A stretch of 64,000 nucleotides of DNA from Antedon mediterranea (lineage: Eukaryota; Echinodermata; Crinoidea; Comatulida; Antedonidae): assembly GCF_964355755.1 (NCBI RefSeq), contig NC_092670.1, forward strand, positions 11,035,201 through 11,099,200, written 5' to 3'. The notes beneath the pieces are model-generated. The model ran no database searches, was not told where the DNA came from, and saw only the letters and a list, made by a program, of their open reading frames with translations. The position numbers and the translations under genes were made by a program. Below, piece after piece: positions 24,201 through 34,484 of this stretch (its first letter is position 1; each line of letters begins with the position of its first letter).

Positions 24201-26805
24201 TCATACCGTACCGTAGGCCTATCCCCTAATGGCTTTACAATGCTACTCATGCCAGTGAGTGGGAGGGTGGTGGTGTGGGTGGTGGTTTAACTGCAATAAT
24301 AAAGATGATTGTACATAATAGACGGCGACTGGAAAGGCTAGCTCATTATCCGTTTAAAAAAATATCTATATCCAACCTCTGGAGCACAGATTGGATAAAA
24401 TGGATCGAATTTCTGTTATGACGATACAGTACTTGTCTTTACGACGCCTGAGGGAATAGACACTTGTGGAACAGAGATTGGAATGTTCCATTTATCGCAG
24501 ATCAAAACAGTTGTATAAATGTATATTAAATCTATCAAAATAAATAAAGAAAATCGGCCTGTCTTCAACATTATGATGCTATACTCGAGCTGTTCAACCG
24601 GTTTTCAGCTATTAAAAACAATTATCGTAGGAGGAGATAGGAAAATGCGAATCATACTCGTATTATTGTGTGCGGGTATTTTTCCATGGACATTCATTAG
24701 ACAGTGTATACCACGATTGGAAAACACCCCTATTTGGGGCAAATCGTTGAACCTAAATTCGTTTTAATCGTCAATAACTAATTATCTAACTAAATTTAAT
24801 TAGTAAACAGGGTTACATCAGATGGTTAAAATCAGTACCGAAAGTATGAACCAACTTTATATACCATCGAGTAAAAATTCTAGAAATAAACCGAGATTTA
24901 TCGAATTTTGCCCTTACGTAAATTTATATATAGATAAAAATTGATTGAATATACTAACCTGCAGTTCCTGTGTATCCACTGATTGTCAAAGCATAGTTAG
25001 AGTCCTCAGTACCAATATGGAAGTGAGAATATTTTGCAAACTTTGTTACATCCAAGTAGTCCGTCATCTCTACTAATAGCTCAAAACTGCCGTTAGAAGT
25101 TATGCGGTTGATCTGTTCATTACCAAGCCAGAATTCCGAGTTCACGTTTCCAAAACCCTCTTTGTATTCTGTCCAATTACGGTAGAAATTAACTGATCCA
25201 TCTTGTCTTCTCTGTATCACCTGACAATGAAAATATAGTTATCTATACTCTACTGAAACAGTGATGGCAAGCCATCAAGTGGAGTAAATAGAAATGAATG
25301 AAATGAGAACCTGACCAGTAGGCCTAATGTTATGATTAAGGTATGTCAATGAATATTAAAATTTGACTAAAATACCATTTTACATTAATTTGCTTCTTGG
25401 TTCTTAGTATGCAAGTTTTAGAACATTAGTATATAATGATTGGTCTTTCTGGCAACACTTCAACATCATTGTCAACCTGAACGTTTCCAAAGCTGTGTTA
25501 AGGCTTCCAAAGCCATACCAGTGTCTTCTGTTCCTGGCACTGTTTTAGTAATGAATTAGTAAACTGTGGCAATGATGTTGGATTTACTTATAATATCTTT
25601 GAATAAATTGTTGCCTACTGTATACTTACTGTCCATCCTGCATCACTCCTTATCTCACAGTACACAGTAAACTGTGGTCCTCCATTATTAGTCTGTATCG
25701 CATATTCACCACTCTCGGCAGAAGGATTATATTGTAAAATTTCACTACAGTCCCTCTCTATCTCTAAAATTAAAAAAATGTTGATGTATTTATTTTTTTT
25801 TTAAAGAGCACACTGGTATATGTTAGGCATATCAGGATAGTTTATTCATAGTTTTTGCCTATTTTGTCAATAGATTAAAGTAATTTTTCTATTCATTTTT
25901 TAGTTTTCAATGTGGACGATCTGAATCATATCTGAGTTACAACCTATGCACGCAATAAATGCTTGTGTGATTGGTTAACACTCTGTGTCTTCTATATCCA
26001 ATGGAACTCTACCTCATATATAACTCAGCAAAGAAAAAATATATATTCTTTGGTTTCATCCACGCACATGAAACCACTAAACTTTGTTTTTAAATAAGCT
26101 TTTATTTTAACACCCAAAGAGAAAAGAGCTAGTATATATCTAATAGAGGAAAGTCAATTTCAAATTGGAAAATTAATGTAATTCATTAATGTGCAAACCT
26201 TTGATGTGAATATGATATACTACAAAATGAGTTTAATTTAATGGATATATAGAATTTGTATACTTACGCCTTTCGGAATCGGTGCCCAGAACCTGAAGGA
26301 AAATACCGTTAATTTGTAATATTAAATTGTATAATTTCATTAGATCTTTCAAACAAAATCGTAACAAATTAGACACAAAGTCCAAACTGGCTACAGATTT
26401 ACAAACTGCTTTATCTAATAAAACAATTTTTGTTTTTTGTTTTGTTAAATCATATTACTGGATTTCATTAATACACTAAATCAGTTATGATATACGTATA
26501 TCACTTACCTTTTCAATGTAACAAAATGCAGGCATTTGAATTATGTTGTTTTCAATTGATACTTCCCGTTTCCGTTTACAGCTGATTTGACAAACACGAT
26601 CTTTCTGGTTATAGTTGACCGACAAACAATCAGATTTCTTGGAACATTCCAGCAAACAATTTAGTTTGTGTATATTCTTCAACTCGTAACTCCAACCTTC
26701 AAGAGCATGCCCCTCTAGGATAACCGTATAATCATATGTATTGATCGAATCATCACTGATGACAAAGGGAAGAAGAATGACAATAATTAAAGTTGAAGTT
26801 AGCAT
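20999..26805 (-). CDS. Locus C: secreted PAN-like plus fibrinogen-domain protein (five exons)
   Basis: Exons: 26,509-26,805, 26,268-26,292, 25,630-25,763, 24,959-25,220, 20,999-21,246. They join in phase to 966 nt (321 residues plus stop). Residues 1-17 form a signal peptide. Residues about 18-99 are a PAN/apple-like region with Cys50, 54, 60, 72, 76 and 95. Residues 100-108 are a short linker. Residues about 111-321 form a full-length fibrinogen C-terminal domain, starting RDCSEIL, with [19 protein letters not shown], a DRDND calcium-site region and the CAEKF..AWWYNSC block. Fibrinogen-related proteins of this type are secreted lectin-like recognition or adhesion proteins; the ligand here is unknown. 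All introns are GT..AG. Intron 4 (3.7 kb) holds a minisatellite and a Helitron. It is the only locus in the window with a complete reading frame. The exon model is from sequence only. Confidence 0.85.
21790..21898 (+). mobile_element. LINE 3' end with poly-A
   Basis: CTGAGGGTCCCTAATGATCA, then GATGGATCACC, TATTAAA-like words and an A-run is a common 3' end of CR1/L2-type LINEs. It lies within intron 4 of locus C, just before the minisatellite. Confidence 0.45.
21957..23170 (+). repeat. 50-bp minisatellite, about 24 copies
   Basis: The unit TCATACACATACTGTTGCAT + TGACTGCCTC + ATAAATGCCT + ACTACATTAA repeats every 50 bp. Variants recur exactly 500 bp apart: ACAACATTAATCATTCACAT at about 22,302 and 22,802, TGACTGTCTC at 22,181 and 22,681, and ACCATACACA near 22,510 and 23,010. 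The array therefore contains a duplicated block of ten units. It lies in intron 4 of locus C. Confidence 0.97.
23503..24934 (-). mobile_element. Non-autonomous Helitron in intron 4 of locus C
   Basis: On the minus strand it begins TCTATATATAAATTTACG (GA of the plus strand at 24,933-24,934) and ends CTAG at 23,503-23,506. It sits between host A (23,502) and T (24,935). The paralogous intron at 62,850-62,858 reads CTTCAGATAAAAATTG without interruption, which is the empty site. The terminal hairpin present in other copies is missing, apparently by deletion between two AGATGGT words. A 24-bp palindrome CATGGAGGTATTTATACC.. lies at about 23,838. Confidence 0.9.
24959..25220 (-). CDS. Locus C exon 4: middle of the fibrinogen domain
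   Basis: 262 nt from CAG|GTGATACAG to GCAG|GTTAGT, open throughout, leaving phase 1. It carries [33 protein letters not shown] and ISGYTGTAG. A Helitron ends only 24 bp from its donor (at 24,934). Confidence 0.88.
25630..25763 (-). CDS. Locus C exon 3: start of the fibrinogen domain
   Basis: 134 nt following TTTTAG, entered in phase 1 from the 25-nt exon 2 (26,268-26,292). It carries [18 protein letters not shown] and FTVYCEIRSDAGWT, the first disulphide pair of the domain. It ends in phase 0 before GTAAGT. Confidence 0.85.
26509..26805 (-). CDS. Locus C exon 1: signal peptide and PAN-like domain
   Basis: 99 codons from ATG, ending in phase 0 at AAAAG|GTAAGT. The start is supported by the hydrophobic MLTSTLIIVILLPFVIS leader, and by homology stopping being coding-like just upstream. 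The CxxxC(x5)C spacing around NCLLECSKKSDC is PAN-like. The same exon is broken in three in locus D. Confidence 0.85.
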
Positions 26806-27372
26806 TGCGACGTTTTAGAATTATGTATTGACGAATGAAACGGTTATTGTGCCAATAAAATCTACAATTCGCCTTCAAATACTCGACGTACGTAAACTTG
26901 TGGTACATATACAGTAGATATTCCATTATCCAACTATATCAATACAGTGTGCACCAATCAAAATGGTGATAGTAATGTCTGATTTACATAATAATGCATC
27001 CATGAACAAAATTAAACATTAAGATATGCATGCTCTTTTGGGTTTTTAGACGCCTTTTTTTTATAAATTGTGTTTTAAGTTTAAAATACAAAATAAAATA
27101 TTTAAAATACAGATTACCTTCTAAAATTTTGGTTTGCTATTCGTATTTCAGTTTTTAAATTTATTTTCGTTTTATTGAGAAGGACCTGATTTTCAAAATA
27201 TGATTCAATAACTGCAACAATTCATAATGCGTGAAGTGTCCAGTTATAGCCTAATGTTATTTTTATTTGCAAGTCTTAAATGTTGCAATTGAATCGTACG
27301 TTCATACGCATTACCTCTTTTTTCATTTTTAAATGAAAAATGACAATAACATTTATAACCTTTAATTTCTGT
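26806..27372 (-). promoter_or_regulatory. Upstream region of locus C exon 1
   Basis: The first 200 bp or so upstream of the ATG are conserved with 56,703-56,930 of locus D: TTATGTATTG(A/G)CGAATGAAAC, GTTATTGTGCCAATA, and GTGTGCACCAATCAAAATGG, which contains a CCAAT-like word. This probably holds the promoter and 5' UTR. I cannot place the start site. Confidence 0.4.
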
Positions 27373-27442
27373 GTAATTTCTCACCTTTAAAAGGCTCACC
27401 GGTTAAAATATTGGATAAAGAGGTTTAATATTGTTCTTTTAG

Positions 27443-27513
27443 GCTTAAAGCTGTTCATTGTGGGTGTCTTCCATTGTGTCCTAACCAGCTGGTTTATCCT
27501 GAAATATTTCCAA
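27443..27513 (+). other. Second copy of the 71-nt exon-like segment
   Basis: Flanked by CTTTTAG and GTAATTT, with the same open frame as 18,140-18,210. It lies upstream of locus C on the opposite strand, as the third copy (to 57,226) lies upstream of locus D. This copy's donor is weaker. Confidence 0.3.
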
Positions 27514-28129
27514 GTAATTTGAAATAATCTATGATGATTGCGATTAATTTCAGTATTCTGGATAAACAAAATTGTAAATATATGGCGCCACTGCAATAAA
27601 TAAGTCATTCAATATTGAATCACCTCCACTCTTGGAATTTCTTTTAGGAGATTGTATTGTTATAACATAAGATTAAGATGTTTAGGCCTAATCAAATTAT
27701 ATTGAATTACTTTTTTTTTAATATCTTCTGATTACAATACAAAACATCTACAGCGATTCTCTGCACTACTTTCAAGTCCAGAATCAATAAGGTATCACAA
27801 TTTTCAAAATTGAAGAGAAAATCATATAAAACTAGATTTGAACTTGTCACTTAACAGTAGTTAGGTTTTCCACGCACACAAACAACAACGTGCACAGTAA
27901 TTCGTTGTACCATCTCATAATCGGAAGTAAATATGTTTACAGTGCTGAATTGTGTCTACCTGTACTTTGTGCACGTTGTGTTTGCGTGGGTAACCGAAGT
28001 GACAATCTAGTTAGCCTTAGGTAATGGAATGCAACGTAATACAAGTAGTTGACCAATAACAAGAGATAGTTCGAATAATCCATTGCTTGCGTTGCATTAT
28101 ACATTTTCGTAGTTTGTATGCATTTCTGT

Positions 28130-29590
28130 AGTATTTATATCCATTTGACAATAATTTTATTTCACCACTGCAATCAATAAGTTGTTCAATATTCCAATAT
28201 TGAATCAACTCGACTCTTTAAATCTCTTTTAGGAGACAAAAGACATAAGAAAACTTGTTTATCTCCAAGAAATTACATATATATATGGAACGCCGTTTAC
28301 GCAACATTTCGATGATATGAATTTTATGACGCGATATGTGAATGAAATGCATCGATATGAATTGAATGGCGTGATATATGAATGAAATGTTTTGAATTGA
28401 ATGCTTTGAATTGAATGTTTTGAATGAAATGTTTTGAATGAAATGTTTTGAATTGAATGTTTTGAATGAAATGTTTTGAATAAAATGTTTTGAATTAAAT
28501 GTTTTGAATGAAATGTTTGAATTGAATTGAAAAGTCAAACTATTGGCGGCGTATGTCATTCCCGCTCGCGATTTTTTTTCAACCTCTTAATAGGCCTAAG
28601 CATGGGTACCCTCATCTCCTTTCAACGCTGTCATCAATATGAATCCTTTACAGAGACTTCCTAACAGACCTGAAACATTGGAATACATATTTCCGAACCC
28701 AGGTCTGTTAGGATTCTCTGTAAAGGCAGCGTGGAAGAAAGGAGATGAGGGTACCCAGGCTTAGGCCTAAGAGGTTGAGAAAATAATCGCGAGCGAGAAT
28801 GACATACGCCACCAATAGTTTGACTTTTCAATTCAATTCAAACATTTCATTCAAAACATTTCATTCAAAACATTTCATTTAAAACATTTCATTCAAAACA
28901 TTTCATTCAAAACATTTCAATCAAAACATTTCATTCAAAACATTTCATTCAAAATATTCAATTCAAAGCATTCAATTCAAAACATTTCATTCATATATCG
29001 CACCATTTAATTCATATCGATGCATTTCATTCACATATCGCGTCATAAAATTCATATCATCGAAATGTTGCGTAAACGGCGTTCCATATATATATGTATA
29101 TTATTTATATTACAGTTTGTATGTATTTCTGTAGTATTTATATTCATTTCACCACTGCAATTAAATAAGTGTTGTTCAATATTCCAATATTGAATCAACT
29201 CGACTCTTTAAATCTCTTTTAGGAGACAAAAGACATAAGAAAACTTGTTTATCTCCAAGAAATTACATATATATGTATATTATTTATATTACAGTTTGTA
29301 TGTATTTCTGTAGTATTTATATTCATTTCACCACTGCAATTAAATAAGTGTTGTTCAATATTCCAATATTGAATCAACTCGACTCTTTAAATCTCTTTTA
29401 GGAGACAAAAGACATAAGAAAACTTGTTTATCTCCAAGAAATTACATATATATGTATATTATTTATATTACAGTTTGTATGTATTTCTGTAGTATTTATA
29501 TTCATTTCACCACTGCAATTAAATAAGTGTTGTTCAATATTCCAATATTGAATCAACTCGACTCTTTAAATCTCTTTAGGAGACATAAGA
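28130..29590 (+). repeat. 179-bp tandem repeat, interrupted by a foldback element
   Basis: TACAGTTTGTATGTATTTCT recurs at 29,111, 29,290 and 29,469, exactly 179 bp apart. An earlier, more diverged copy around 28,130-28,285 is separated from them by the foldback element. Single copies of the CTCTTTTAGGAGACAAAAGA block are dispersed at about 30,355, 33,180 and 58,010. Confidence 0.85.
28286..29086. mobile_element. Foldback/MITE element with mirrored 14-bp repeats, TA target
   Basis: It starts TGGAACGCCGTTTACGCAAC and ends in the complement, flanked by TA at 28,284-28,285 and 29,087-29,088. Both arms carry runs of a 14-bp unit (TTTTGAATGAAATG on the left, its complement on the right). The centre pairs GGGTACCCTCATCTCC with GGAGATGAGGGTACCC. 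It sits inside the 179-bp repeat, whose neighbouring copies show the empty site. The TA target fits Tc1/mariner-type elements. There is no coding. Confidence 0.85.
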
Positions 29591-29670
29591 CATTAGAACA
29601 CTTTGTGATTTCCAAGAAGTTATATATATAATTTATATATTTAGAATTTATCTCTATGCCTGTTGTGTTT

Positions 29671-29674
<4 letters not shown>

Positions 29675-29700
<26 letters not shown>
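29675..29700. repeat. (TA)n microsatellite
   Basis: Pure TA run, part of the left side of a palindrome around the tRNA gene. Confidence 0.9.
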
Positions 29701-29701
<1 letters not shown>

Positions 29702-29804
29702 AATCATACTGTAAATTATAGAAACAGTGCTCATATTCGGAACATGATCTCATAATCGCGTCGAGCATAGCTCATTGGCGAAAGTTCCGACCAATACCAT
29801 GAAA

Positions 29805-29876
29805 GCCCCAGTGGTCTAATGGTTAGGACAACTGCATATCAAGCAGACGGTCCGAGTTCGAATCTCGGTTGGGGCG
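29805..29876 (+). tRNA. tRNA with anticodon AUC (formally tRNA-Asp), possibly a pseudogene
   Basis: A full cloverleaf fits: acceptor GCCCCAG with TTGGGGC (one G-U), D arm GTCT/GGAC, anticodon stem ACTGC/GCAGA (the A-A end pair is a mismatch), 4-nt variable loop, T arm CCGAG/CTCGG with loop TTCGAAT, and discriminator G. The anticodon loop ATATCAA gives AUC, which reads GAU (Asp). Animal tRNA-Asp normally has GUC, so this is unusual. There is no intron. A TTTTT terminator follows at once. The A box (TGGTCTAATGG) and B box are intact, so Pol III transcription is plausible. Confidence 0.85.
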
Positions 29877-29878
29877 AC

Positions 29879-29883
29879 TTTTT
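29879..29883 (+). terminator. Pol III terminator of the tRNA gene
   Basis: TTTTT starts three bases after the discriminator base. Confidence 0.7.
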
Positions 29884-29988
29884 CTCATTCTCACAAATTT
29901 CCTCATCTTTATCGTTTCAAATTAATTAATTAAATTTCAGAATATCACCGGGCGGTTTAGAATTAATGTTCTTTGCCTGATTTGTTTA

Positions 29989-30020
<32 letters not shown>

Positions 30021-30435
30021 CATATACACAACAGGCATAGAAATAAATTCCAAACCGCCCGGTGATACACTGAAAATTATAAACAACAGCAACAATGTCA
30101 TTTTAACGTGTGTGCATGTTGTGTTTGCGTGGGTAACCTAACGTACGTTACAAGTTAAAATCAAGTTAGTTTGAAGTAATTGGATGCAACGCAAGGACAA
30201 AAGCGAGTTGATCAATGACAAGCGATAGTTCGAACAATCCATGCTTGTAATTGGTCAAATTAATTGCGGTGAATTATACATTTGTGTAGTTTTTATGTAT
30301 TTCTTAAGTATTTATCTCCATATGACAATTGTATTTCACCACTGCAATCAATATTGAATATCTTTTAAGATACATAAAGCATAAGAAAACTTGTTTATTA
30401 TAAATTACATATATACAGACTGTATATTTATATTA

Positions 30436-32025
30436 TCTATATATAAATTTACGTAAGGGCAAAATTCGGTAAATCGCGCCTTACTTCTAGAATTTTTACT
30501 CGATGGTATATAAAGTTGGTTCGTACTTTCGGTACTGATTTTAACCACCTGATGTAACCCTGTTTACTAATTAAATTAAGTTAGATAATTAGTTATTGAC
30601 GATTAAAACGAATTTAGGTTCAACGATTTGCCCCAAATAGGGGTGTTTTCCGATCGTGGTATACACTGTCTAATGGATGTCCATCTTGAAAAATACCCGC
30701 CACAAAAATGCGAGGAGGCTTCACATTTTCCTATCTCCTCCTACGATAATTGTTTTTAATAGCTGAAAACCGGTTGAACAGTTCGAGTACAGCATCATAA
30801 TGTTGAAGACAGGCCGATTTTCTTTAAAAAATACTATTTTGATACATTTAATATACGTTTTTACAAATGTATTGATTTGTGATGAATGGAACATTCCAAA
30901 TTATTTGGTTTAACCATACAGGTATAGATTTAGATTTATGGGCCCCCTTGGAGAATAAACATAAATAGTATTGCAATGCTGTACCAGGGAGTTCCCTGGC
31001 TGTACAATACTGTTAAGGTATTTTAATGGTTAAAACCACTTTTGATCGCAATTTGAATCGCAAATTTCTTACTGTGAGTGTTGGTACTGTTAGAAGTAAT
31101 ATAAAAATATATACAAATAAACTTTATTACTGTGAGTGTGGGTAGGCCCTACTGTTAGATTATAAACATATAATATACAAATAAACATTCCAAATTATTT
31201 GGTTTAACCATACAGGTATAGATTTAGATTTATGGGCCCCCTTGGAGAATAAACATAAATAGTATTGCAATGCTGTACAATACTGTTAAGGTATTAACCA
31301 CTTTTGATCGCAATTTGAATCGCAAATTTCTTACTGTGAGTGTTGGTACTGTTAGATGTAATATAAAAATATATACAAATAAACTTTATTACTGTGAGTG
31401 TGGGTAGGCCCTACTGTTAGATTATAAACATATAATATACAAATAAATAAACGTTATTACTGACAGTTGCTTCTCAACGTTTGTATTAATTAATAATTTA
31501 AAAATATATAAACGTCGTAGTGGTGTATCGTTACATGTACTTTACTATTTCAATCGACTATGACAGTGAGAGTTTTAACAAAGTACCGTATTAAATCGTA
31601 AATGTTTTACTGTATTTAGTGGTATATTATTTATAGGCCTATAAAACATTAAAAACAATATTTCGTTACTGAGTGGATAAGAATATATTTTAAAATGTTT
31701 CCTCTTTGTACCTATCTTCTTCCCCCATCCCTCAACCATTAATGTTACATACAAAACACAAATTGGGTTTGTTTAAATGAGTCCAAATAAAAAAATTTGA
31801 CTCATTTTGTTTCTCTCTCGGAAGTAATTCCCAGGGTGCTAATTTTGGTTGACTACATAAATCATTGTGTATATTTATTCGTTTCTGTAAACGACAATGT
31901 ATTATAGTCCTGCGGTACGTACATTTGAAATCTCCATTTTTTTCTCGCTGGAAATACTGTGTATTCGAGAACCATCTGTGGGCACGACCTAGATGGTACG
32001 CGAGCGAAGCGAGCGTGCCATCTAG
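30436..32025 (+). mobile_element. Most complete non-autonomous Helitron
   Basis: The 5' end TCTATATATAAATTTACG follows A at 30,435. The 3' hairpin and CTAG (32,022-32,025) are followed by T. About 1,590 bp. A segment of about 295 bp is tandemly duplicated inside it (AACATTCCAAATTATTTGG at about 30,889 and 31,184). The related repeat at about 33,250-33,285 reads through the same place without an insertion. No long reading frame. Confidence 0.9.
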
Positions 32026-33489
32026 TATTTAATAAAAATGTATAATAACATTAACCAAATACATTATTATTGTCCTATATTGAATTACGTGTTTCAATCT
32101 CTTTTGATGACTGTACACAACAACAGCTGCGACGAATATATTACATTCCTTTCAAGTCCAGAATCAGGTCAAGTCAAGTGAAGTCAATTTATTGTCATTT
32201 GTAAACATATAACTAGACATGAAACTCGTCACTTTGACGAGTTAGTTATCCGCACCACGACAAACGCCACGTGCCCGTCATACGTTGGAATATTGCACAC
32301 AGATAAAGATTATGGCATTATGACAAGAACTGAAGAATATGATATGCTGTTAGTGCTGAATTCTGTCAATTTTGTGTCATATAGTATATACATGCAAACA
32401 GTATAATCTGTATACATATTACATACAGTGTAGAATTGGTAAAATTACGGGACCCGCCATTTATTCCAATTTTTAACATGGCGACGGTATCAAAATGAAA
32501 CAGTTAGATAGCAATTTCAGAAGCAAATTATCTCAGGAACAACATATTAACGTGTAGAAGAAATTTGAATACGTAAAATATAGATGCGCACCCTTTTAAA
32601 TGTGATGAACTATTACGCAAAATATGAAAATACGACTTTTTTTATTCAACTTGCCATATGATGACGTCACAACATCTGATTGGCAAAATGTTTACATGAA
32701 TTCGTATCTACAATCCAATAGCTTCCAGAAAACGTTTTAATCGTGATTATCACATTTTATTCTTACGAGCTATGATCCCATACAATAACAAGGAGTTATC
32801 CGCTCTACCAAGCGGATAACTAAAAATCATTTACATTGAAATGAATTTGAACGGTTTGAGCTAACATCAAATAAATATAACTTAAACTACGTGGTGAAAC
32901 TATCCCCCGCCGGACACCATCCCGGTATTTCTAGAACTGGTAGTGGTATAACAATATTTTCAGAATTGAATGGTAAATTATGAAGTTTGGTTTTTATTAA
33001 CGCAAGTAAATTGACCAACAAGTAATAGATTATTGGAACTGTAGCTTGTCATTTGTTAATTTGCTTGCGTTGCGTCCTATTGCTTAAAGCCAATTTTCGA
33101 AATGGCCAAAATATCGAATTTTAAAAATATGTTGAGGTAACATAATTGAACACATTAGGTGATTTTGACTCTTTGATTCTCTTTTAGGAGACAAGACATA
33201 AGAAAACTTATGCAACAATCTCCAAGAAATTACATATATGAATATTTAATTTACCGACTGTATATTTATATTATATTTCATGAAAATGTTTAAAGAATCA
33301 AACAAATACATTATTATTGTCTTATATTGAATTACGTGTTTAAATCTCCTTTGGTCACTGTTTATACAAAACAACAGTTATTTAAACAGCTGCGAAGATT
33401 CTCAAGCAACAATATTGCTTTCTTCAAGTCAAGAATCATAATGCTATTGTTCAAGATCGAAAGGTAAATCATAAAGTTTGGTGTTCATT
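32026..33489. other. Dispersed upstream-type repeats; no gene
   Basis: Patches match 27,740-28,000 and 57,540-57,900. Two hairpins stand out: AACTCGTCACTTTGACGAGTT near 32,223, and AGTTATCCGC with GCGGATAACT near 32,793-32,821. They may bound a small element of about 0.6 kb, but no target duplication is clear. Confidence 0.4.
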
Positions 33490-33855
33490 CTCGAAAATGG
33501 CCAAAATAACGACTTAAAACAAATTTTGAGGTAACATGCGCAGATCAAATTGTTCGATTCTGCACATGCGCCGAACATAGTTCGATTCTGTGCATGTCAA
33601 TTTTGATATAGTAACCAGTTATGTGAAAAAATATAAGGGTCAAACTTCGGCCAATTTTCGAAAATTTCCCTGTGCTATAGTACAGGGATTTTCTCGAAAA
33701 TGGCAAAAATAACGACTTAAAAAAATGTTGAGGTAACATTGCGCAGAACAAATTGTTCGATTCTGCAATGTTCGCAAATTTCCATGAACAATAGTACAGG
33801 GGATTTTTTCGGAAATGGCCAAAATATCGACTTTTAAAAGTATGTTAAGGTAACA
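33490..33855 (+). repeat. Imperfect tandem repeat with AAATTGTTCGATTCTGC words
   Basis: AAATGGC(C)AAAATA(A/T)CGACTT followed by GAGGTAACAT(T)GCGCAGA occurs near 33,497 and 33,700, and in part near 33,818; a single relative is near 33,100. Short open frames on the minus strand here only reflect the repeat. Confidence 0.65.
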
Positions 33856-33891
33856 TGCCTAGAACAAACACAAACTCGGTTGCATGGATTT

Positions 33892-33950
33892 TTAATAATA
33901 ATAATAATAAGGACAACGACAATAATAATAATAATAATAATACAATAATT
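33892..33950 (+). repeat. (TAA)n microsatellite
   Basis: Two runs of AAT/TAA triplets split by GGACAACGAC. Confidence 0.85.
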
Positions 33951-34484
33951 TTATATATTGAGGTAACCAAATTATTGGATTCTGCGCATGTCATTATGTT
34001 AAAAATATTAGTTTTAATAACTAGTTACCATGATCAAGAAACATTTTTTGGCCAGAAAAAAATCCGGGCGGGTTTATAATAATGATCAAAGCAATTTGTT
34101 ACTTTAAATAAACAAACTGTTGGAACAGTGTAGTTTGTATGAATAAATTCAACTGAATGGTAGATGTTTATTAAATCTATGTGACGTGCATATTAAATAT
34201 CAAATGCAAGTAAATATATATATATACAGTCACAGTAAGTTCAATAAAAAATCAAGCTAGTAAGTAAATACATTTTGTTTGGTAAAATATTCCTGGTAAA
34301 CAGAAATACTAACACACACACAATATATAGTATTTAAATTATTAGTCTTAAATAATTAATAATGGAATGTAATTAATACTATATTTACAATTTTAAAAGT
34401 GGACGGAACCTTTAACAGTTTACAGTTTAAAATTAGAACAGGTTTAAGGTACTCCTTGGTCATAGTTCTGGTACTGTAGTAGAA

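Larger units (their letters stand above)
29636..30080. repeat. Palindrome enclosing the tRNA gene
   Basis: The left arm CTCTATGCCTGTTGTGTTTA (about 29,652) is complementary to CACAACAGGCATAGAAATAA (about 30,024). A second pair, CACCGGGCGGTTT (about 29,946) and AAACCGCCCGGTG (about 30,052), lies on each side of a (TA)n tract. It may be one decayed foldback element. Confidence 0.6.

Noticed and set aside
24519-24767. 82-codon plus-strand frame
   Set aside because: It lies in a Helitron copy; the equivalent frame is not kept in the copies at 30,436 and 56,118.
23503-24934. Interpreting the GCGAGCGAAGCGAGC hairpins as integron or bacterial IS ends
   Set aside because: The context is eukaryotic, and the TC and CTAG ends with A^T empty sites fit Helitrons.
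28218-28559. 113-codon minus-strand frame rich in FKTFNSKHF repeats
   Set aside because: It is the translation of the 14-bp tandem unit in a foldback element.
33855-34079. 74-codon frame with asparagine run
   Set aside because: Translation of an (AAT)n microsatellite with no other support.
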